From JBBAGC01 sp964491265 (GTDB lineage: Bacteria > Spirochaetota > UBA4802 > UBA5550), in assembly GCA_964491265.1 (NCBI GenBank), contig CAZBFP010000001.1, positions 186,001 to 250,000 on the forward strand: DNA of 64,000 nucleotides. Direction: 5' to 3'. Below, piece after piece: positions 57,678 to 64,000 of this stretch. Position 1 is the first letter of the stretch; every line of letters begins with the position of its first letter. The notes below the pieces were generated by a model that ran no database searches, was not told where the DNA came from, and was given only the letters and a program-made list of their open reading frames with translations. Position numbers and translations under genes: made by a program.

Positions 57678-58295
57678 TCAAAACCCTCCGTTTTTTCTTT
57701 CCACTTTATCAAAAATTCGCGTAAAATGAATTGAAAGTTTTAATACAAAAAGATATGATCCATAATCACTGAGTGTAAAAATTCTTTCAGTATCAATGTT
57801 TTCTTTTTTCATCATTTTATTTGAACAATTACATACACGATCAAAAAAAACAATAGAATCTTCTATTTGATCTATTAGCGCTGGAAGAAAAAATATTTGA
57901 GTAATTTCTTGTCGTTTAATTGCTGCGATGTGATCTTCAATGGCTTGAGGTGATTTTGTTGAATCTGAGCTAATTTTTTCCCTGTACTTTCTTAAATTGA
58001 AAATTGGCGAATAGAGTATATTTGTATTAAATAATCTTGTATTATCCGGAGAAATATCGCATGTATTGGAGAATATCATACTTGGGATTGGTCTAATATC
58101 AGGTTGAGGAAGGTTAACAACAAGCATATTCTTCATGCCGTCCCCTTGAAAAATTGATTCCTCTTCTTTCAAATGAGATGTATAGAACCGTTCATCAATA
58201 TTGTTCGGAAAATCCTTCAAGCATTTAAATAATTCCTGGGATGACTCACCTGATAAAAACTTAGGAAGATAAATTTTTATATCTTCAGAAAGCAT
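57678..58295 (-). CDS. Unknown protein, third gene of the TIGR04255 cassette
   Basis: 205 residues from the ATG at 58295, two bases after the preceding stop; a TTG at 58313 is less likely. Conserved-looking blocks are PSMIFSNTCDISPDNTRLFN, then ILYSPIFNLRKYREKI and LSDYGSYLFVLKLSIHF. Similar SNTCDI-containing proteins of unknown function occur sporadically in bacterial accessory regions, as far as I recall. No signal peptide; soluble, probably alpha/beta. The DNA of the whole cassette is visibly more AT-rich than its neighbours, which suggests horizontal transfer. I cannot assign a function. Confidence 0.6.
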   Translation of the reverse strand: MLSEDIKIYLPKFLSGESSQELFKCLKDFPNNIDERFYTSHLKEEESIFQGDGMKNMLVVNLPQPDIRPIPSMIFSNTCDISPDNTRLFNTNILYSPIFNLRKYREKISSDSTKSPQAIEDHIAAIKRQEITQIFFLPALIDQIEDSIVFFDRVCNCSNKMMKKENIDTERIFTLSDYGSYLFVLKLSIHFTRIFDKVERKNGGF

Positions 58296-58297
58296 TA

Positions 58298-58576
58298 TTA
58301 AACCAGATCCCAAAAATTATTGTTCACGATTTCAACAAATTCACTTTCGATATTTTTTGAATTTTTTATTAAATGTTTCGAAACGTTGACAATTATCTCT
58401 AATTGTGATTCTTCCTGAAATGGCCTATAATTTTCATTTAATTCTTTAATTTCATAATATTTTCCAATAACAGAAGCATAAATGGGGTTATATTGATATG
58501 GTAATGGCGCAATAGTATTTGATGCACCTAAGGCAGCTAATAAAAATACACCTTTAAGAGTTGTTGCTGTACCCAT
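58298..58576 (-). CDS. Small protein with hydrophobic N-terminus, second gene of the TIGR04255 cassette
   Basis: 92 residues from the ATG at 58576, which has GGAG 9 nt upstream and lies two bases after the stop of the TIGR04255 gene. MGTATTLKGVFLLAALGASN contains one short hydrophobic stretch; the rest (LNENYRPFQEESQLEIIVNV, IESEFVEIVNNNFWDLV) is acidic and probably helical. Membrane attachment is possible but weak. I know no family for it. The tight spacing on both sides indicates a dedicated component of the cassette. Confidence 0.6.
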   Translation of the reverse strand: MGTATTLKGVFLLAALGASNTIAPLPYQYNPIYASVIGKYYEIKELNENYRPFQEESQLEIIVNVSKHLIKNSKNIESEFVEIVNNNFWDLV

Positions 58577-58578
58577 TA

Positions 58579-59289
58579 TCAATACTCCGGATTAAATTTT
58601 TTCAAAAAATCATCTTTTAGCAATGAGAAGAAAAGTGCTTTTTCTTTATCATGTATCATTTCTATTTCTGATATTATACTATAAACATCAAAGACTTTAT
58701 TATATTCTCGAAATGTATCTATATCTATTATAGAGCCTTGTGTTAAATTAATCATTGCATCATTTGAGATGTTCAATGTGCTATTAATGCCATGATCATA
58801 TACAAATCCTGTATTAAGCAATGTCTTTTGTGAAACTATTGGTTCCTCGGAAATAATAAGAGCTATTTTTGCCTGTTGAAAAATATCAACATCGGGGAAA
58901 AAATTTATTACACGTAATGCGATTCTTGAAACATCATCGATGATTGCAAGAGCTTTTATAGTATTAAAAAAACTAGTAATTTCTGTCTTAAAAATATCCC
59001 ATCCCACATACTCTGGGAAGGAGCTAATAGTTGCTACATCCGCACCAATTTGAATTACAAATTTATCATTCGATAGACGATAATAAGGTTTAAACTTTAA
59101 ATTAGGATCCGCTTTCCTTACTGGTTCAGGAAGTTGAAGTATAGGCAAGCTTTCATATCTGGGATAATCTGATTTAAAAGCATTATATACTATACCAAAA
59201 ATCGCATCATGAGGGAAACTTGTTGCAAACCTCAACTCTAATATAGAATCAACAATTGGACAAGGACTAATTTTTTTTGGTAATGTCAT
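58579..59289 (-). CDS. TIGR04255-family protein, first gene of the cassette
   Basis: 236 residues. The opening ISPCPIVDSILELRFATSFP matches the usual start of TIGR04255 proteins (PPIxExxxExRF), a family named for its sporadic distribution; YYRLSNDKFVIQIGADVATI, WDIFKTEITSFFNTIKALA and ISRIALRVINFFPDVDI-like segments (DVSRIALRVINFFPDVDIF) follow. These proteins are mostly found in accessory gene clusters, sometimes suspected of defence roles, without established function. Two TTGACA boxes lie upstream on the minus strand (59362-59367 and 59322-59327), without clear -10 boxes. Confidence 0.72.
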   Translation of the reverse strand: MTLPKKISPCPIVDSILELRFATSFPHDAIFGIVYNAFKSDYPRYESLPILQLPEPVRKADPNLKFKPYYRLSNDKFVIQIGADVATISSFPEYVGWDIFKTEITSFFNTIKALAIIDDVSRIALRVINFFPDVDIFQQAKIALIISEEPIVSQKTLLNTGFVYDHGINSTLNISNDAMINLTQGSIIDIDTFREYNKVFDVYSIISEIEMIHDKEKALFFSLLKDDFLKKFNPEY

Positions 59290-59470
59290 AGGAATGCCTT
59301 TTTTAATTTTGTTTTAATGATTGTCAAGAATTACATAATAAACGAACTAAATCTTAGTCTTTGTCAATATTTATTACTTTTTGATACTTTTTTTTACTGC
59401 AAGCCAGGATAGCGAGCTTTTAAAAAATTTTGGAATTAAATCATTTCTAATAAACAGCATTCTTTAATTA

Positions 59471-61144
59471 TTATTTAGAATTGAGCTTAACTATCCCTTT
59501 CCACTTTTCCGGTGGAGGATTTTCCATGTATTGCTGACAATATTTAATCATCCTGAGAGATGCCCTGTCGCCCCTTCTTATCCTCTCAGCTTTACTGAAA
59601 AGCAGCTCCGCATCCTCCCATTCCATCGCGTAAAAAAGCTCAATAGCCCTGTTATAGGCATCAGCAAACCGGACCAAATCGGGATCAGTCCCTCCACGGA
59701 CTCCGAGAAGTTCATGTACCGTTATCCACCCGGTTTTACCTTTAAAAATAATTCTGTCCAGTCTTCTGGTAACAAACTCATCTTTAACCATATTATATGT
59801 ATCATCACTGATAAGAATATTTGTATCATAAAATTTATTTATCCCTTCAAGCCTGCTTGCCATATTAACAGTATCACCAATAGCAGTATAGTTCAGCCTC
59901 TCACTGTACCCCATATTCCCTATAATTGCCTTCCCTGTATGAATACCGAGCCTTGTATTTAAGGGGGGGAAATTCTGTTCAATCAGTTCAGCATTAAGCT
60001 TCTCCACTGATTCAAGGCACTCCAGAGCAGTTTTGCAGGCCAGAAAAGCATGCTGTTCAAGATAATTGGGAGCACCCCAGAAAGCCATTACCGCATCCCC
60101 GATATACTTATCCACAGTACCGCTGTTCTGATGAATTGATTTTGTCATAATCTCAAAGTAGCTCCCCATCTTCTCCACCAGAGATTCAATATCCACTCCC
60201 TCTGAAATCGATGTAAAACCCTCAATATCTGTAAACATAAAAGTCGCAGTAAGCTCATCCCCGCTTAAAACCGCTTCCTTCTGAGTAAGCACAATCTGGT
60301 GAACAAGCTCAGAAGGTACATAGCGCTTAAATGACCGAAGAGCCTTCTTTGTTCTGTCCACCACGTTTTCCATATCCCTTATCTCAATAAAAATCGTGTC
60401 AGATGGAACAACATCTTCAAGTTCAAACTTCTGGATCATGCCTATTTCATCCTGAAGTCTCAGCAGCGGCCTGGTAATCATGCCGGAAAAAAATCTCCCC
60501 AGAAATAAAACAACCACAACAATAGCTGCGGTAATCATTATCATTATAACAAGGCAGCGTATTTCACTCTTAATCACATCTTCTGCTGAAACATCAATCC
60601 CCACAACCCCGACAATCTTACCCTTTGAATTAAGTATTGAGGCAAACCCGGAAACCCAGGTGCCGTATTCATCCTCAATAAAAGATTTGATTACAATAAC
60701 CCCCGGATTTTCATAGAGCTTTAATGCATCCGCATGAATTTCATTATAGGGGACATCAAACCAGCCCATAAATCCCTGATCATCATCAGTGGGAACAACA
60801 AATACATTTTCCCCCCTGCTGTTAATTCTCATGGAATAAATATAAAATATCTTTGTGGTATTCTGCTGAATATCCTGAAGCCTATTCTGAATGTATCTGT
60901 AATTATCAATACTCAGGGGGTCTTTTGTGGAAGTAATCTTCTCAAATTTATCACCATCAATATTTCTGGCAATTGTATAAGACAGATCATTCAGTCTTAT
61001 ATAAAGATTATCCCTCAACTCATTTCTAATATAAATAAATACAAAGATGCAGAGGAGAAGACCTGTTGCTGCAACAATCAGGTTAAATGCCATTGATATG
61101 AATATTCTAATCGAAAAAACACGCTTACGTTTTTCTTTCCACAT
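59471..61144 (-). CDS. Membrane-bound class III adenylate/guanylate cyclase with extracytoplasmic sensor and HAMP
   Basis: 557 residues. TM1 at about 12-41; an extracytoplasmic region of some 150 residues (FYIYSMRINSRGENVFVVPT, WVSGFASILNSKGKIVGVVG) resembling a Cache-type sensor; TM2 at about 197-222; HAMP (RPLLRLQDEIGMIQ) and linker; then the catalytic domain: FMFTDIEGFTSISE with the first metal Asp, GTVDKYIGDAVMAFWGAPN with Lys and the second Asp, GIHTGKAIIGNMG, and NYTAIGDTVNMASRLEGINK with the Asn/Arg pair. All catalytic residues look intact. It should make cAMP (or cGMP) in response to an external signal. The C-terminal tail has TPR-like helices. Single gene; runs towards the TIGR04255 cassette. 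Confidence 0.88.
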   Translation of the reverse strand: MWKEKRKRVFSIRIFISMAFNLIVAATGLLLCIFVFIYIRNELRDNLYIRLNDLSYTIARNIDGDKFEKITSTKDPLSIDNYRYIQNRLQDIQQNTTKIFYIYSMRINSRGENVFVVPTDDDQGFMGWFDVPYNEIHADALKLYENPGVIVIKSFIEDEYGTWVSGFASILNSKGKIVGVVGIDVSAEDVIKSEIRCLVIMIMITAAIVVVVLFLGRFFSGMITRPLLRLQDEIGMIQKFELEDVVPSDTIFIEIRDMENVVDRTKKALRSFKRYVPSELVHQIVLTQKEAVLSGDELTATFMFTDIEGFTSISEGVDIESLVEKMGSYFEIMTKSIHQNSGTVDKYIGDAVMAFWGAPNYLEQHAFLACKTALECLESVEKLNAELIEQNFPPLNTRLGIHTGKAIIGNMGYSERLNYTAIGDTVNMASRLEGINKFYDTNILISDDTYNMVKDEFVTRRLDRIIFKGKTGWITVHELLGVRGGTDPDLVRFADAYNRAIELFYAMEWEDAELLFSKAERIRRGDRASLRMIKYCQQYMENPPPEKWKGIVKLNSK

Positions 61145-61214
61145 AGAAATCAGGTCCCCTGCATCAATTTATTTTAACAGCAGCTCTAAACTATCCTGTA
61201 ATTACCCTTCAGTA

Positions 61215-64000
61215 TTATTGATGCGTTATAAAGACAGGGATTAAATCAACCCCGTCTTCAAGCCTCTCAAGGGCCTTCCCGATTACTGAACCTATTTTGT
61301 CAAAGGAATCAATTCTCCCGGCCATCCCGCAGCCTGCAACATCTGAAGCAACAATAAGATCTCCAGGGTTAACAGGATTATTCCTGGCATCTACTTTACA
61401 GAGGACTTTTCCTGTTAATGCGACAGGGTAGACCTTCTCCTCTTTTCCTGAATTATTTATAGATATATAAGGGTTTCCTGAAACAACCCCGACTACAGAG
61501 GTGCTGTAGCTCTTTCTTGATCTGGAAAGGAGTGCCCCCCCTTTGTCAGATGCGATAAGAATATCCCCTGGTGAAACATATTCCACTTCATCCACCTCAA
61601 ATAATTCAACAAAACCTGCAGGAAAACCCTCTTTATTATACTCACCCTTAATTGTAATGCGCCCCTGAAATTCAGCTGACCCCTTAACAAGCAGAGCTTT
61701 CCCGTTACCCATCATGTTAAGATTTTTATCATAACCTCTGATTAAAGCCCCGGAGCCGTCAGCAACCAGGGAGAATCCATGTTCACTTGCAAAAACACCA
61801 CCCGCACCAAAACGTGAAGCCCCCAGAACCCCTGCTCCGGCCCCGCCTCTGCCGGATGCCTGTCCTCTCACGCCCACATGATTACTATGTCCCAGAACAC
61901 CATATGAATCACCCCCCTCGTTATTCCCTGAAATACCGGTTATCCCGATGGAGGGCCCTTCAGAAGAAGTATTATTCCCGTATATAACTGAAGAGCCGTC
62001 CGATGGAGGTGTTATATCCTTAAAAGACTCGCTCCTGCTCTCCCTTATTGAGATAGTCCCCTTATGACTGCTGTAGCTGTGATTCAGCGGAGCATACTCA
62101 TGAGAGTGGGGAAGCGGCTCCCTGCTGTTTGCAAGTCTCGCATCATCAGCCTGAACAGCCAGTCTGCTCCCGCTTTCACCATTACGGGCAAGACGTACAA
62201 TTCCGTAAGAATCTTCTGTTGAATTCTGAAGTCTTTTATCATTCCCCTGGACAACAACTCCTGCACTATCCTCACCATCTTCAGCAAGCTCAACTATGCC
62301 GCATGAAATTGTTGTTGCTTTACGCAGTCTTTTATCATTCCCCTGGACAGCACTGAGCTGTTCCTCGCTGCCGTCAGGTGCAAATTTCATTATACCCTTT
62401 GAAGTTTCTGTGGCGTCCTTAAGCCTCCGGTCATTACCCTGTACAACAACACCCGGTTTCTCCTCTCCATCCTCTGCAAGCTCAACAATACCTCTGGTTT
62501 CACTGGTAGCATCCTTAAGTCTCCGGTCATTACCCTGTACAGCAACACCCGGCCTTTCCTCGCCATCTTCAGCAAGCTCAACTATACCCTTATTGTCAGT
62601 GGTGGCATCTTTAAGCCTCCGGTCATTACCCTGTACAACCACACCCGGCCTTTCCTCGCCATCTTCAGCAAGCTCAACTATGCCGCATGAAATTGTTGTT
62701 GCTTTACGCAGTCTTTTATCATTCCCCTGGACAGCACTGAGCTGTTCCTCGCTGCCGTCAGGTGCAAATTTCATTATACCCTTTGAAGTTTCTGTGGCGT
62801 CCTTAAGCCTCCGGTCATTACCCTGTACAACAACACCCGGTCTCTCTTCGCCATCCTCTGCAAGCTCAACTATACCCTTACAGTCAGTGGTGGCATCTTT
62901 AAGCCTCCGGTCATTACCCTGTACAGCAACACCCGGCCTCTCTTCGCCATCTTCCGCAAGCTCAACTATACCTTTGGTTTCACTGGTGGCATCCTTAAGT
63001 CTCCGGTCATTACCCTGTACAACCACAGACGCGCTGTCCTCTCCATCCTCTGCAAGCTCAACTATACCTTTGCTCCCGGTAGTCGCATCTTTAAGTCTTT
63101 TATCCCCGGCTGCAGGGACTGCATCATCGGCGATCTCCCCATCCTCAGCAATACGTACAATACCCTTACTGAACCTGGTGGCATCCTTTAAACGCCTGTC
63201 ATTCCCCTGTACAACCGCCCCCTGTAAATTTTCACCATCAGATGCAAGAATGCAGATACCGTGGGATAGGGTAGTTCCCTTTTGAAGCCTCACATCATTC
63301 CCCGATACAACCGAATGCTCCTTATATTCACCGTCAGGACAAATCTTAACAATACCGAAATTATCCTCACCTGCATGCTGAAGCCTTGAGTCATTTGACT
63401 GGACTACAGCATCCGGGTTGGTTTCCCTGTTATAGGCAAGCCTGACAATCCCGGGTTTCAGCTCCGAAGCTGGTTTAATTCTTTTGTCATCAGACTGCAC
63501 AGCAAGCCCCGGTGAAGATTCACCGTCATTTGCAAAGCGCACAATACCTTTAAACACATTGGAAGCGTCTCTCAGCCTGCTGTCCGATGACTGAACAACC
63601 GCACCTGGAAGACTTTCTCCATCTCTGGCAAGCCTCACCATCCCTGCGTTGAAAATTGAAGCATGAGGGGTAATGTTCCCTATATTGTGGGTATGATCAT
63701 TTAATTCTAATGCTGAAAAAACTGACACTTCAGCAATTCTTATTCCGAATTTCCTGTTTACAAACTGTTTCCCCGCAGCTTCAAATCGCACATATCGCGC
63801 TGCAGTAATACCTGTGTTCCAGAAGTATCTCTTATTATTCTCCGCCTCAAACCCTTTTTCATAAAAAAGAGTTATCCATACTTCATTATCAATAGAAGTT
63901 TCAACATGAAAATTCTCCGGGAATCCCTCTGTAGATGATCCCAGAATAACCCTGTTTATACTGCATACCTTCCCCAGATCAATATTTACAAATTCATTTG
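61215..64000 (-). CDS. Fibre-like repeat protein with discoidin-like domain, 5' end beyond the window
   Basis: The minus-strand frame is still open at base 64000, so the N-terminus is missing; the ATG at 63791 is internal. The visible start (FVNIDLGKVCSINRVILGSS, FPENFHVETSIDNEVWITLF, ARYVRFEA) looks like a discoidin/F5-8 type C carbohydrate-binding domain. Then come sixteen 32-residue repeats with consensus KGIVELAEDGEERPGVVVQG then NDRRLKDATT, similar to phage tail-fibre repeats. A Gly-rich stretch (GVLGHSNHVGVRGQASGRGG) leads to a C-terminal domain (VYPVALTGKVLCKVDARNNP, NPGDLIVASDVAGCG, IGKALERLEDGVDLIPV) common at the ends of large surface proteins. Likely a trimeric surface or fibre adhesin, but no secretion signal can be seen here. 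Confidence 0.82.
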   Translation of the reverse strand, partial: NEFVNIDLGKVCSINRVILGSSTEGFPENFHVETSIDNEVWITLFYEKGFEAENNKRYFWNTGITAARYVRFEAAGKQFVNRKFGIRIAEVSVFSALELNDHTHNIGNITPHASIFNAGMVRLARDGESLPGAVVQSSDSRLRDASNVFKGIVRFANDGESSPGLAVQSDDKRIKPASELKPGIVRLAYNRETNPDAVVQSNDSRLQHAGEDNFGIVKICPDGEYKEHSVVSGNDVRLQKGTTLSHGICILASDGENLQGAVVQGNDRRLKDATRFSKGIVRIAEDGEIADDAVPAAGDKRLKDATTGSKGIVELAEDGEDSASVVVQGNDRRLKDATSETKGIVELAEDGEERPGVAVQGNDRRLKDATTDCKGIVELAEDGEERPGVVVQGNDRRLKDATETSKGIMKFAPDGSEEQLSAVQGNDKRLRKATTISCGIVELAEDGEERPGVVVQGNDRRLKDATTDNKGIVELAEDGEERPGVAVQGNDRRLKDATSETRGIVELAEDGEEKPGVVVQGNDRRLKDATETSKGIMKFAPDGSEEQLSAVQGNDKRLRKATTISCGIVELAEDGEDSAGVVVQGNDKRLQNSTEDSYGIVRLARNGESGSRLAVQADDARLANSREPLPHSHEYAPLNHSYSSHKGTISIRESRSESFKDITPPSDGSSVIYGNNTSSEGPSIGITGISGNNEGGDSYGVLGHSNHVGVRGQASGRGGAGAGVLGASRFGAGGVFASEHGFSLVADGSGALIRGYDKNLNMMGNGKALLVKGSAEFQGRITIKGEYNKEGFPAGFVELFEVDEVEYVSPGDILIASDKGGALLSRSRKSYSTSVVGVVSGNPYISINNSGKEEKVYPVALTGKVLCKVDARNNPVNPGDLIVASDVAGCGMAGRIDSFDKIGSVIGKALERLEDGVDLIPVFITHQ
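62120..63656 (-). repeat. Sixteen tandem 96-bp coding repeats
   Basis: Each unit is 96 bp (32 codons), phased with the reading frame. Units near the middle (7-15) are most alike, those at both ends more diverged. Units 8-11 and 12-15 form a higher-order duplication of 384 bp: bases about 62278-62457 are identical to about 62662-62841. Confidence 0.92.

Noticed and set aside
62296..63285. Long plus-strand open frame of 329 codons with SSPSSASSTIP-type repeats
   Set aside because: It is the exact antisense of the 96-bp coding repeats and is open only because the repeat has no stop on that strand; the minus-strand frame is longer and matches known protein patterns.
62120..63656. Regular repeats that could suggest a CRISPR array
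   Set aside because: The unit is 96 bp with no unique spacers, in phase with a continuous protein-coding frame.
61215..63791. ATG at 63791 as the real start of the repeat protein
   Set aside because: The frame continues upstream without a stop to base 64000 and encodes a discoidin-like domain that runs across that ATG.
1..64000. tRNA, rRNA or CRISPR loci
   Set aside because: I looked for cloverleaf-like, rRNA-like and short regularly spaced repeat sequences on both strands and saw none I could support.

Overview
The window reads as the chromosome of a Gram-negative, probably anaerobic bacterium of moderately low G+C. A spirochaete is my best guess but is not proven. Outer-membrane biology is shown by many lipoprotein signals, an AsmA/YdbH-like envelope protein, DUF3015/DUF4105 proteins and a FecR-type secreted protein. 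An anaerobic life is suggested by an aldehyde:ferredoxin oxidoreductase homologue and a 2-hydroxyacyl-CoA dehydratase activator-like protein. I saw no rRNA, tRNA or CRISPR array.

Layout. 1-5 kb: the 3' part of a large activator/dehydratase-like protein, a FecR protein and an M14 carboxypeptidase lipoprotein. 5-16.1 kb: an accessory region packed with small two-gene modules (PemK/MazF-type, RelE-type, ParE-type, two HEPN/MNT pairs, HigBA, BrnT, HicAB). It also holds two displaced C-terminal cassettes of a large polymorphic protein with papain/C39-like Cys-His signatures; the intact one is followed by a secreted leucine-rich-repeat protein that looks like its immunity partner. The region shows direct duplications, a decayed second MazEF copy, frameshifted toxins and a roughly 250-310 bp repeat in two copies. 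16.3-22 kb: secreted and lipoprotein genes, then a DUF3015-DUF3015-DUF4105 operon with a terminator-like hairpin inside the signal-peptide codons of the third gene. 22.5-34.6 kb: a tightly packed operon of a YdbH/AsmA-like protein, a YdbL-like lipoprotein, a 2,562-residue PD40/TPR/CHAT-like lipoprotein and a TtcA-like tRNA thiolase.

34.6-54 kb is mostly housekeeping: guaB, ruvA, a SAM-I riboswitch controlling metX-metW, AOR, an NhaC-type antiporter, a DinG-like helicase, purD, a phosphohexomutase and purM. Palindromic repeats sit in nearly every gap, with remnants of DUF559 endonuclease genes and a MITE-like element. 54-57.5 kb: a very unusual propeller/Cache-like/MFS fusion coupled to a GNAT acetyltransferase. 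57.7-59.3 kb: an AT-rich three-gene cassette headed by a TIGR04255-type protein, of unknown function. 59.4-64 kb: a membrane-bound class III nucleotide cyclase and, running off the right edge, a fibre-like protein with a discoidin-like domain and sixteen 32-residue repeats.

The strongest candidates for undescribed biology are the toxin cassette plus LRR protein (12.3-14.1 kb), the TIGR04255 cassette, the YdbH-YdbL-giant lipoprotein operon and the sensor-transporter fusion.
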